Origin: Nitrospira sp. SG-bin1
Lineage (GTDB): Bacteria > Nitrospirota > Nitrospiria > Nitrospirales > Nitrospiraceae
Length of the DNA: 50,778 bases
Assembly (NCBI GenBank): GCA_002083365.1
Contig: LVWS01000012.1
Location: forward strand, 1-50,778
Direction: 5' to 3'
Shown one piece after another: positions 42,135 through 49,843 of the stretch; position 1 is the first letter of the stretch; each line of letters begins with the position of its first letter. The position numbers were made by a program, and so were the translations under genes. The notes below the pieces were generated by a model that worked only from the letters and a program-made list of their open reading frames with translations, was not told the origin of the DNA and did no database searches.

Positions 42135-43064
42135 TCAGGCTGGAAGACCAGTAAGGTGCTCATAAGTGACGCGCTTGCCTGCAATCTGAGACAGTGCTTG
42201 CATGAACCGGCCCTGATCGTTGTCCTTGCGAGTGTTGAACCGGAAGGATTGCTCATCCAGATACCGGAACAGGTGAAACGGCTCCACGCTCACATAGGTT
42301 CCTTTTATTCCCCGTTTCAGCAAGCTCCAATAGTTCTCAATGCTGTTGGTGTGGACGTTGCCTTTCACGTAAGTTTCCGCATGATTAATCACTTGATGGG
42401 CGTATTCTTTGCCGACTTTGACATAGGCCCCAAACTGGTCGCTGTACAGGCTGCTACCAGGCACAACATTTTCTTTAATAGCCTTCTCAACCAGCTTGGT
42501 TGACGCACGATTCAGGACAGCGGTACGGACTTCGCCTTTCCGCTCTAACATGCCAATGACGACAGCCTTTCGGAAGAACCCTTCCGCCCGTTTCATCTTG
42601 ATCTGTTTGTCATGGTGCATATTGCGAGCTTGTCCGCCGATGTAAGTCTCATCGACTTCGACATCTCCCATCAACTTCCGATCAATCGAACCCTTCTGTA
42701 GAGCCAAGCGAATCCGATGCATCATGAACCAAGCAGTTTTTTGAGTGACCTTCAATGCCCGATGGACTTCATAGGAGGAAATGCCGTTCTTCGCATTCAC
42801 CATCATCCACATAGCACAGAGCCACTTATCCAGCTTGATATGGCTATCTTCAAAGATAGTTCCCACCTTGACGCTATAATGCTTCTGGCATCGCTTACAG
42901 ACCCACAGCGAGCGGGTCTTGATGAAGCGATACTCTTGAGAGTGACAGGCTGGACAGGTCGGACCGTGCGGCCACCGCATGGCGATAGCGAAGTCTAAGC
43001 AGCGCTGCTCATCGGCAAAGTATTGAATGGCTTCTTGAAGAGTGGTCGGGAGCTTCTGGCTCAT
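42135..43064 (-). CDS. IS1595-family transposase (unit B)
   Basis: The 309-residue paralogue of the unit A transposase has zinc ribbon Cys pairs CPACH and CKRC, then an almost unchanged ISXO2-like DDE domain (VEVDETYIGG, SSLYSDQ, HTNSIENYWSLLKRG). Between the copies, DNA differences in the DDE domain are mostly at third codon positions, whereas the zinc ribbon has many replacements (e.g. LRQGYLKSRNVYQ versus EYRFIKTRSLWV). The catalytic triad is intact. It sits at the right end of unit B, 64 bases from the inverted repeat. Confidence 0.95.
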   Translation of the reverse strand: MSQKLPTTLQEAIQYFADEQRCLDFAIAMRWPHGPTCPACHSQEYRFIKTRSLWVCKRCQKHYSVKVGTIFEDSHIKLDKWLCAMWMMVNAKNGISSYEVHRALKVTQKTAWFMMHRIRLALQKGSIDRKLMGDVEVDETYIGGQARNMHHDKQIKMKRAEGFFRKAVVIGMLERKGEVRTAVLNRASTKLVEKAIKENVVPGSSLYSDQFGAYVKVGKEYAHQVINHAETYVKGNVHTNSIENYWSLLKRGIKGTYVSVEPFHLFRYLDEQSFRFNTRKDNDQGRFMQALSQIAGKRVTYEHLTGLPA

Positions 43065-43128
43065 GGCGTCCTCCGTAGTGACTGCATAGTAGCATCAACT
43101 ACGAGAGTGAGTCAAGTATATTAATGCC

Positions 43129-43136
43129 AGAATTTT
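43129..43136. repeat. 8-bp target-site duplication, right copy
   Basis: AGAATTTT follows the right inverted repeat of unit B and is the third copy of the octamer. Removing both units and two copies would restore the original sequence ...GGGGAGCAAGAATTTTCATG.... Confidence 0.85.
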
Positions 43137-43305
43137 CATGCCAAACTCTCTAGTTGAGTCATTTCAGGGAAATGTTGGCTTACTTATGATCAGGAAGCGG
43201 CCATATTCGCGTGACCTTTGCCGGAAGTGTCCAATGCGGAATTGGCTTCGCCTGGGACTTCGGTTTCAACGTTGCGAGAGCCCAGGGATGTTTTTTGACA
43301 GCCAA

Positions 43306-43881
43306 TCAGGCGTAAGACGGAGCATTGCCCGGCTTCCACTTGATACTGCACCCAATGCTGGGCTTTTGCTTGCCGTCGACCGGCATACCGGCAAGTACGG
43401 CTTGAATCGCGGAGCGGAGATCATGGCCGGTTATCGGCTTGCTATTGCCGGGCCGGCTGTCATCCAGTTGTCCTCGATACACCAACCGTCGGTCCCGATC
43501 GAAGAGATAAAAGTCGGGAGTACAGGCGGCGAGATAAGCCTTGGCGACTTCCTGCGTCTCATCGTGGCAGAAGGGAAAGGTGAAGCCCACGCGTAAGGCC
43601 ATCTCTTTGAGTCTTGGCGGCGCATCATCCGGGTAGTTGACCGGATCGTTGCTGCTTATCGCGAGAATGCCCAAACCGGTGTCCTGATAATCGCGCCCGA
43701 TCCTGGCCAGCTCTTCTTGGATATGAACCACATAGGGACAATGCCGACAGATGAACATGACTAACAAAGCGGTCTTGTCGGAAAATGAGTCAAGCGAATA
43801 GATCTGACCACTTACCACATCACGCAATGAAAATGGAGGTGCGTCGGTTCCCAATGGAAGCATGGCTGATGATGTTGCCAC
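43306..43881 (-). CDS. Thioredoxin-fold protein (AhpC/TSA-like, TlpA-type)
   Basis: The 191-residue protein lacks a signal peptide. It has APPFSLRDVVSGQIYSLDSF, the redox motif MFICRHCPYVVH (CxxC near residues 44-47), LAISSNDPVNYPDDAP and the cis-Pro strand TPDFYLFDRDRRLVYRGQLD. This matches the peroxiredoxin-like/thioredoxin-family group often annotated as AhpC/TSA. It probably acts as a cytoplasmic thiol reductase or peroxidase; the substrate is unknown. A possible GAAGGAG ribosome site lies about ten bases upstream of ATG 43881. Its 3' end lies 170 bases from the transposon island. Confidence 0.87.
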   Translation of the reverse strand: MATSSAMLPLGTDAPPFSLRDVVSGQIYSLDSFSDKTALLVMFICRHCPYVVHIQEELARIGRDYQDTGLGILAISSNDPVNYPDDAPPRLKEMALRVGFTFPFCHDETQEVAKAYLAACTPDFYLFDRDRRLVYRGQLDDSRPGNSKPITGHDLRSAIQAVLAGMPVDGKQKPSIGCSIKWKPGNAPSYA

Positions 43882-44053
43882 GGCACAACTCCTTCTGAGG
43901 CTAGAACATGACGTATGTTCACAGTCCCGTCAAGTGGTTGGCGAGCAGACAATTCTTGCGACAGGGATGCGTCGGCGGTAAGCTGCCGCGCGACGTTGTG
44001 ATGTACGTCGATCATGACAAGATGAGTTGAACCGTCGACAAAGGAGGACGCAC

Positions 44054-44779
44054 ATGGGGATCGTCTGGTTGTTGGCGCTGCTGTTGGGATTCCCCGCCGT
44101 GACGCGGGCGCATGACGAGGGAAAACCTGAGACGCCGGTCCTTACGGTCAGCGAAAGCGCGACGGCGCCACATGCGCCGGATACGGCCTTCGTCACGTTC
44201 GGCTTGGAGACCGCCGGAAAGTCACTCGCCGAGGCGCAGAAGCGGAACAGCGACACGATGGGCAAGGTGATGGATCGGCTCCGGAATTTACAGATCGAGA
44301 AGGAACGGATCCAAACCTCGTCCTTTACGGTCTCCCCGCAATATCGGCCCTCACCCAACCGGCCCATGGACACGCCGCCTGCTTCTCCGGAGATTATCGG
44401 CTACATCGTCAGCAATATGGTGACGGTGGAAATCCGAGTCCTCGACAGAGTGGGCATGGTGATCGAAGAAGTCTTGAAGGCCGGCGCGAACAACTTTCAA
44501 GGGCTGCACTGGGGATTGCGCGATGAACAGTCGGTGCGTCTGCATGCGCTTAAACAGGCTGCCGCTAAGGCGCGTGAGAAAGCAGCGGTGCTGAGCGAGG
44601 CGCTGCACGTGAAACTGGTGCGGGTGTTGTCAGTCAATGAGGGGGGTCATATGGTCAGGCCTGCCGCGCCTATGGCACGCATGGCGATGGAGGCGAGCGC
44701 AGGCGACGTGCTGATCTCCCCGGGGGAGCTGAAGATTGAGGCAACGGTGATGTTGGTGTATGAAATCGCGCCGAACTGA
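44054..44779 (+). CDS. Exported SIMPL (DUF541) domain protein
   Basis: The 241-residue product has a Sec signal (MGIVWLLALLLGFPAVTRAHD). The SIMPL domain reads VLTVSESATAPHAPDTAFVTFGLET, then LAEAQKRNSDTMGKVMDRLRNLQIEKERIQTSSFTVSPQY, IGYIVSNMVTVEIRVLDRVG, LKQAAAKAREKAAVLSEAL and IEATVMLVYEI. The family forms periplasmic or outer-membrane oligomers linked to stress; molecular function is unclear. AAAGGAGG before ATG 44054 decides the start over an upstream in-frame TTG. Confidence 0.9.
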   Translation: MGIVWLLALLLGFPAVTRAHDEGKPETPVLTVSESATAPHAPDTAFVTFGLETAGKSLAEAQKRNSDTMGKVMDRLRNLQIEKERIQTSSFTVSPQYRPSPNRPMDTPPASPEIIGYIVSNMVTVEIRVLDRVGMVIEEVLKAGANNFQGLHWGLRDEQSVRLHALKQAAAKAREKAAVLSEALHVKLVRVLSVNEGGHMVRPAAPMARMAMEASAGDVLISPGELKIEATVMLVYEIAPN

Positions 44780-45124
44780 GATGAGTCCTCTTTCGCATGG
44801 TTCGATGTTGAATGTTTCAGCTAATGTCACGAGGAATCGGACCTTCCATCTTTATGAGCTCGACGTGCTTTGACTTGGCTGAGGTGAGGAGTGCATTGGC
44901 GGGCGATATGGCTCTATTGCCCGAGAGGGAAAATCGGTAACGAATCTGGAATATCTTAGAGCAAAGGCCAAAGGTATACTGCTCTATGTCTTATCCAGAA
45001 ACCGCTTCGTGTGGCGTTCGAAGCGCTTGGTTATCGAGCGACCGTCGGCATGGGAGTCCCGGTTGTTCAGCCAAGCGCTCTGCGATGAGCCGGAGAAGCA
45101 TGAGCCTCTGAGACGTGACGTTGA
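44780..45124. other. Gene-poor interval after the SIMPL gene
   Basis: I see no supportable start codon or ribosome site here. One plus-strand frame is open from 44883 to TAA 45168-45170 (95 codons, protein-like LRAKAKGILLYVLSRNRF in the middle) but has no usable start. It could be the front part of the decayed gene described next, joined through another frameshift. No terminator or RNA gene is evident. Confidence 0.35.
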
Positions 45125-45543
45125 GGAAAGGGTTGTGTTGGGTCCTGTAAGACGGCTCGATGGTATATAATAGATGAGGTGCTGAGATGGCTCTCGGACA
45201 GCTTCCCTCGCCTAAAGAAAATAATTACTGCTCTCGCCACCTTGATTAACCAAACGTTTCCTGATGCCTGTGGCCAGGTCAACCTGGAGATGCTGAGAAG
45301 CTAGTCTATACAGCCCAAAGAGCCGCAGGTACATATGCCGATGCCATTCAATGGCAGATAGATTGTGTACGGATAGAGGTGCCGGACGAGTTTAGAAACC
45401 TGGTAGAAGGCGCTGCTCAGCTAACCACGAATATGATCAATGAGATTGAGACCTATGCCCGAGATCTGCAAAGAACTTTGGAGGATGCAGTAAAACAGCA
45501 TGAACCGGGCTGCCAAAAAGTGCGTGAAGGTGTGAACCCATAA
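45125..45543 (+). pseudogene. Decayed gene with internal frameshift, unknown function
   Basis: Two consecutive plus-strand frames read like one protein. Frame 2 (45125-45304) gives IIDEVLRWLSDSFPRLKKII, TALATLINQTFPDACGQVNL, then stops at TAG. Frame 1 (45265-45543) continues DAEKLVYTAQRAAGTYADAI, IEVPDEFRNLVEGAAQ and ends VREGVNP at TAA. No ATG start is available for either; GTG 45179, just after TATAAT (45166-45171), is the only plausible one. A one-base shift between 45265 and 45304 would join them. I do not recognise the family. Confidence 0.4.
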
Positions 45544-45608
45544 TCAGACCACGCAAGTGGATAGCTGGCGGTCTAAAGACAGTGATAGTGCCGGAAAATA
45601 ATGAAGTG

Positions 45609-46745
45609 TCATTCTCCCTTCTTTTCTCCCCCCTCCCACAGCTTGACGGTCCGATCCCAAGAGGCGCTGGCGAGGCGTTTGCCGTCGGGAGAAAAGGCTA
45701 GGCCGCGGACTCCTCCGGCATGGCCTTTCAGAGTCCTAAAGTTTCGCCCGGTGGACAGGTCCCAAAACTTGATGGTCTGGTCGTCGCTCGCGCTGACCAA
45801 GACTTTTCCGTCCGGGGAGACGGCGAGGCTGCGGACCCAACCCTTGTGGCCGGTGAGGGATTTTTTCTCAACGACGGTCGGCATCTCAAAGAGCTTGATG
45901 GTCGTATCGCGGCTTCCGGTGATCAACAGTTTTGCATCGGGAGTAAAGGTCATGGCGCCGATCCAGTAGTCCATCGGCTTTTGGAACCCGCCGTCATCCT
46001 CGATGTAGTAGCCGCGGGTCTCGGTGGAATCTTCCTGGTTTCGCTGCCAATGGCCGTCGTGCAGCACCTTTTCCTCGCCGCTTGGAAGGACTTCCCACAC
46101 TTTGATCTTCCCGATGTCGGTTCCACTGGCCAGATGAATGCCATCCGGCGAGAAGGCGACGCAGACCGACCAATGGTGGTCGTACTCATCTTTCCCAAGC
46201 AACGTCATCAGCTCCGTGCCGGTGGTGACTTCCCAAATCTTGATGTCCTTGTTATGGCTGCCCCGGGCAAGCATGAGGCCGTCCGGCGAGAGTGAGAGGC
46301 TGCAGACATTATGGTCGTACCGTGTAAACAGCAACTTCATCGGCTCGCCGGTTTTGCCGTTCCACAGTCGGATTGTACGGTCTTCGCTCCCCGTGGCGAG
46401 GGTCTGCCCGTCAGGCGTGAAGACAACGGCGCGAATATCGTGAGTGTGGCCGCGCAGGGAACGGAGTAATCGACCGGTTTCGATGTCCCACATACGGACG
46501 AGGCGTTCGGCGCCGCCGCTGGCGAGCGTCGACCCGTCGGGTGAAAAGGCGACGGCCCAGACTCCATGCGAGTGGCCGCGAAAGGTTTTCACTTCCCGGC
46601 AGTCGGCTCCCCAATAGTCCAAGAAGTCGAGAGGAGGTGTCGAGGCAGTCACCGTCTCTGAGGAGATACTGGGGAGCGGCGAAGTCATCGTAGGTTCCGG
46701 CATGGGCACGCGTGTCCTTAGGTGGTCTGGTCCTTGATTGGTCAA
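45609..46745 (-). CDS. Seven-bladed WD40 repeat protein
   Basis: The 378-residue protein contains seven WD40 repeats from about residue 50 to the end. Each has the pattern VxxxxFSPDGxxLASGSxDxTIKLW: FSPDGSTLASGGAERLVRMW, FTPDGQTLATGSEDRTIRLW, SPDGLMLARGSHNKDIKIW, FSPDGIHLASGTDIGKIKVW, FTPDAKLLITGSRDTTIKLF, SPDGKVLVSASDDQTIKFW and FSPDGKRLASASWDRTVKLW. Seven repeats close a complete propeller, a scaffold for protein contacts. No signal peptide or catalytic domain is present. The N-terminal 40 residues are low-complexity Ser/Thr/Pro. The start could be internal (MPEPTMTS). No operon partner is adjacent. Confidence 0.92.
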   Translation of the reverse strand: MTNQGPDHLRTRVPMPEPTMTSPLPSISSETVTASTPPLDFLDYWGADCREVKTFRGHSHGVWAVAFSPDGSTLASGGAERLVRMWDIETGRLLRSLRGHTHDIRAVVFTPDGQTLATGSEDRTIRLWNGKTGEPMKLLFTRYDHNVCSLSLSPDGLMLARGSHNKDIKIWEVTTGTELMTLLGKDEYDHHWSVCVAFSPDGIHLASGTDIGKIKVWEVLPSGEEKVLHDGHWQRNQEDSTETRGYYIEDDGGFQKPMDYWIGAMTFTPDAKLLITGSRDTTIKLFEMPTVVEKKSLTGHKGWVRSLAVSPDGKVLVSASDDQTIKFWDLSTGRNFRTLKGHAGGVRGLAFSPDGKRLASASWDRTVKLWEGGEKKGE

Positions 46746-46956
46746 CAGATCAGCCAGTATAATTCTGGCGGTCGTTCGGATCGTAAGAGATGCCTCGCGG
46801 CCAAGTCAACCCTTCGAATGCCCTGTCCGTGAGAAGGCCGCTTAGGGTTGACGCTGAGCCTGTTCAAGGACAGTGTCGAAGCGCCAAGCCGGTTCCACGG
46901 CCATGTCGCCATGGGACGAGGGCACTGTTGTTTCCCTAAGCCAGTAAAGGTTGTTC

Positions 46957-47955
46957 ATGGAAATCAGATTCCAACCGGCGTTGCTTCAGGAAGTCATCGA
47001 TTCGTTCGTCGAAAAGACGGAACGAGAGGGCGATCCCACCTACTATAAGGAATTCCATGAGTATGCCGACCCGATTTACGAAAAATTCATGCTCGAGGAT
47101 CGGGAGGCCGAGTTCAAAAAGCTCTATCAATACCTCTTCGGCATCTGGGGATTTTCCGATATCGTCCGCGATTCATTCAACGAGTACCCGCTGTTAAAGG
47201 AAAAGGTGGGGATCGTCCTGGTCAAAGGCGTGTTGAAAGAAGACCAGGAAGGCGTCGATATTCTACGCAAATGGGGGTCCGTCGAAAAAGAGTTGGCGAG
47301 GCAGTTTGAAGAGAAGGGGATGAAGGGTGTGGGGATCAAGCTGATTCCACGCCGCTTTTATGATCCCGCGTTGACCCGCTATTGCCGCCACGAACTGATG
47401 CATATCTCCGACATGATCGACCAGCAATTCGGCTACGATCCGGATACCAAGCTGGGTCAGAACCCCGGCGAAGAGACGTTGATCTTACAGCGCTATCGTG
47501 TGCTCTGGAGTTTGAGCGTGGATAGCCGACTGGTCGCGGCGGGCAAGGAGCCGATGCTGAGCAAGGAGGATCGATTCAAGGAATTCCGGTCCTGGTACCG
47601 AAAGATTCCGCCTCCTCAATTGAAGTCTGTGTTTGAGGGGCTCTGGCAAACCTCGTACTTCACCCATTCAGAGCTGATCGAGATGGCCGCCGACACGCTT
47701 CGTGTGATGGATCGGGCGGTGGACGTGGAGGGCGGCGAGGTCCCGGAGACCCAAAACAAAGTCATGCTCATGCCGGGTTTCCCTTGTCCGCTCTGTCGGT
47801 TTCCCACCTATTCGTGGGTCGAGGAGATGGGAACGAAAGTCGAACCTTACGTGCTCGACTTCATCCGGGAGAATCATCCGGGGTGGGATGTGGAGTTCGG
47901 AGCTTGTGATCGCTGTGTTGAGGTGTATAAGCTGCGGGCGGACGGAGTTATGTAA
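46957..47955 (+). CDS. Uncharacterised HExxH / zinc-ribbon protein near the NXR accessory genes
   Basis: The ~332-residue soluble protein is not a family I recognise. It has HELMH at residues 145-149 in YCRHELMHISDMID, the HExxH pattern of zinc metallopeptidases. A C-terminal CPLC (277-280) with CDRC (317-320) resembles a split zinc ribbon or rubredoxin-like site. The rest is helical and charged. ATG 46957 is used; an upstream TTG 46951 is possible. It is followed by ferredoxin, TorD-like and NxrC-like genes in the same direction, hinting at a maturation role. Catalytic activity is unproven, and HExxH can occur by chance. Confidence 0.7.
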   Translation: MEIRFQPALLQEVIDSFVEKTEREGDPTYYKEFHEYADPIYEKFMLEDREAEFKKLYQYLFGIWGFSDIVRDSFNEYPLLKEKVGIVLVKGVLKEDQEGVDILRKWGSVEKELARQFEEKGMKGVGIKLIPRRFYDPALTRYCRHELMHISDMIDQQFGYDPDTKLGQNPGEETLILQRYRVLWSLSVDSRLVAAGKEPMLSKEDRFKEFRSWYRKIPPPQLKSVFEGLWQTSYFTHSELIEMAADTLRVMDRAVDVEGGEVPETQNKVMLMPGFPCPLCRFPTYSWVEEMGTKVEPYVLDFIRENHPGWDVEFGACDRCVEVYKLRADGVM

Positions 47956-48032
47956 ACAAGGTTGAGGCTAAGGATAAGTATTAGGGCTGTCACATCTCAA
48001 CCTCAACCTGACCGTATCCTTCGTTAAGTTCC

Positions 48033-48635
48033 ATGCCAACCAATCCTTCATATGGCCGGCGAGATTTTCTGAAAGATTCCGTCATCTCCACCGTCCGAGC
48101 CGCCCACGAACTGGTCAAGCAGGCTGAAGGCCTTCCAGCGGAACCTCCTTCCCAGAAGATTCGCGTAGATTGGCTACGGCCTCCCGGCGCGGTGACCGAG
48201 GCGCTCTTTCTAGAACGCTGCACGAAGTGCAACGACTGCGTCGAGGCCTGCCCGCCCGGCGCGATCGCACTCCATCTCCAGGACGGCACACCCGTACTCT
48301 TCGCCGACCAGTCGCCCTGTCTGTTATGCGTGGACTTTCCGTGCGTTGCGGCCTGTGGAACGGATGCCCTCCTTCCGGTCGAGGGGATCCACCAAGTACG
48401 CATGGGAATCGCGACGATTTCCCAGCGGCTCTGCACGGCCGGGCAAGGCTGTCATGCCTGCGTGTCCAAGTGTCCGACGGATGCTTTGGTGATGGACTTT
48501 GGGTCAATGCGTCTGTCCGTGGTGAAGGAAGCCTGTGTCGGTTGTGGCATGTGTGAAATGGTCTGCAAGACGGTCAACGACCATGTCGCCATCCGCGTGG
48601 TGCCGTCAAGGCAATGTGAGGGGAACGATCAATGA
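48033..48635 (+). CDS. Ferredoxin-type protein with four [4Fe-4S] motifs (NapF/NapG/MauM-like)
   Basis: The 200-residue protein has four cysteine clusters: CTKCNDCVEACP (near 66-77), CLLCVDFPCVAAC (near 93-105), CTAGQGCHACVSKCP (near 133-147) and CVGCGMCEMVCK (near 169-180). The N-terminus carries GRRDFLKDS, resembling a twin-arginine motif, but the next residues are not hydrophobic enough for a typical Tat signal, so location is uncertain. It probably transfers electrons to or within a molybdoenzyme system. It lies just upstream of the TorD-like chaperone gene, which has its own promoter. Confidence 0.88.
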   Translation: MPTNPSYGRRDFLKDSVISTVRAAHELVKQAEGLPAEPPSQKIRVDWLRPPGAVTEALFLERCTKCNDCVEACPPGAIALHLQDGTPVLFADQSPCLLCVDFPCVAACGTDALLPVEGIHQVRMGIATISQRLCTAGQGCHACVSKCPTDALVMDFGSMRLSVVKEACVGCGMCEMVCKTVNDHVAIRVVPSRQCEGNDQ

Positions 48636-48700
48636 CCACACAGCTCTTGAATCCGTGCCGGGCGGAAAAGCGCCGATCGCATGATCGAGCCAGTTCACCC

Positions 48701-48729
48701 TTGACTTCACACCGTCCTTTTCATATACA
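48701..48729 (+). promoter_or_regulatory. Sigma70-type promoter of the TorD-like chaperone gene
   Basis: TTGACT (48701-48706) is followed after 17 bases by TATACA (48724-48729), 71 bases before the chaperone ATG. The sequence TTTTCATATACATACC followed by AGGTCCTA matches the stretch at the promoter at 6366 almost base for base. This includes about ten bases downstream of the -10 box, so more than a generic promoter is conserved. Confidence 0.6.
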
Positions 48730-48800
48730 TACCAGGTCCTACCACTTGGCCTTGGTAGCGCGGGTGGTGGAGTGAACGAAGTGGTGGGGAGGTGGTCTCT

Positions 48801-49778
48801 ATGACGGGTCAACAGCCGATGCACAGCGTCTCTGCATCTGCAACCGCCACACTGTCGGGGCCTTCGAGTATCAAGGATTCTCCAGCCGTCGAACGGGCGC
48901 TCAATCGCAGCAAGATCTATTTGCTGATTTCTTGGAGCCTCCTGTATCCCGAGGATGAGGAATTTCTGGATTACCTCCGGTGCGGTGAATTTGTGGAGGA
49001 CGGCCGAGCCGCGCTTGATGCATTGGAGATCGCCCTTGGAGCCGATGGTAACGATCGGGCCAAGACAAAACTCCTTGCGCTCAGAAAGCACGTGGCTTTG
49101 ATGGAGAATTTGATCTCTTCCGAGTGCGTCAATTGGCAGCTCAGCGATCTTCAGTCCGAGCATCGCCGCGTGTTCAGCAACGTGATCACGCTGGATTGTC
49201 CTCCCTATGAAACGCTGTTCGGAAACGACCACGTGTTCGCGCAATCCCACGTCATGGGCGATATCTCCGGGTTTTACAAAGCCTTCGGAGTCGAATTGTC
49301 GAAAGACATTCATGAGCGACTTGATCATCTCAGCGTCGAATTCGAGTTTATGCACTTTCTCGCCTACAAGGAATCCTATTCGCTGTGCCACGATGGACCG
49401 GAGAAGACGCAGATCGTGGTCGATGCCCAGAAGAAGTTCGTCAGAAATCACATCGGTCGATGGGTACCGCTGTTCTGCCGGATGTTGACCAAGAAAGCGG
49501 ACTCCGGTCTCTTCAAATTGGTGGCCGATATGACGGCCGAGTGGATGGAGTTTGAAACGGCCTTCTTGGGGGTGAGCCCTCAGCCCTATACGGAAACCGA
49601 CTATCGTCCGGCGACGTTCAGCTCTCCCGAAGGGCAGACGTATGAATGTGGTGCACAGGATCAAGGCAATGAATTGTCCATGTTGCTGAACGAGGTCGGG
49701 GCGCAGTCGTTTATGGATGTGAAAGAGAAAGACAAAGATAAAGAGAATGAGGAAGGGGGACCTTCCGGAACGGCGTGA
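48801..49778 (+). CDS. TorD/NarJ-family molybdoenzyme chaperone
   Basis: The 325-residue protein has an all-helical TorD-type core (residues 30-255): RSKIYLLISWSLLYPEDEEFLDYL, LSDLQSEHRRVFSN, the signature CPPYETLFGNDHVFAQ, and LDHLSVEFEFMHFLAYKE. Such chaperones bind the Tat-type signal of, and help cofactor loading into, DMSO-reductase-family enzymes. Next to an NxrC-like gene, nitrite oxidoreductase is the likely client (inference). The C-terminal ~40 residues are acidic/Lys-rich and disordered-looking (KEKDKDKENEEGG). GGGGAGG before ATG 48801 supports the start. TorD proteins are usually near 200 residues, so this one is long. Confidence 0.88.
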   Translation: MTGQQPMHSVSASATATLSGPSSIKDSPAVERALNRSKIYLLISWSLLYPEDEEFLDYLRCGEFVEDGRAALDALEIALGADGNDRAKTKLLALRKHVALMENLISSECVNWQLSDLQSEHRRVFSNVITLDCPPYETLFGNDHVFAQSHVMGDISGFYKAFGVELSKDIHERLDHLSVEFEFMHFLAYKESYSLCHDGPEKTQIVVDAQKKFVRNHIGRWVPLFCRMLTKKADSGLFKLVADMTAEWMEFETAFLGVSPQPYTETDYRPATFSSPEGQTYECGAQDQGNELSMLLNEVGAQSFMDVKEKDKDKENEEGGPSGTA

Positions 49779-49843
49779 GTGAATTGGGCAACGGTTCCTG
49801 AGCGGACACAGTCTTACACTATTTCAGAGGAGGGAGTAGCACT

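Larger units (their letters stand above)
40537..43128. mobile_element. IS1595-family transposon, unit B (2592 bp, multi-gene cargo)
   Basis: The left end is GGCATTAATATACTTAACTC and the right end, read inward on the minus strand, is GGCATTAATATACTTGACTC. These inverted repeats match over about 23 bases with one difference. Flanks are AGAATTTT on both sides. Contents in order: small lysine-rich protein (minus), coiled-coil protein, structured noncoding stretch, 46-residue protein, 83-residue protein (minus) and transposase (minus). It has the same orientation as unit A. Confidence 0.88.

Noticed and set aside
38307..43136. Interpretation as an anti-phage defence island
   Set aside because: Only DUF3800 loosely suggests defence. 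No recognised nuclease-helicase, toxin-antitoxin or restriction genes are present, so the transposon explanation is sufficient.
43138..43596. A 152-codon plus-strand frame beginning at the right target duplication
   Set aside because: Its 3' two thirds are antisense to the thioredoxin-fold gene and the beginning has no ribosome site. The ATG arises from sequence just beside the transposon junction.
46840..46900. Dispersed repeat resembling GAGCCTGTCGAAGG-type sequences
   Set aside because: The stretch GAGCCTGTTCAAGGACAGTGTCGAAG looks like a common dispersed repeat, but there is only one copy in the window, so it cannot be shown to be a repeat.
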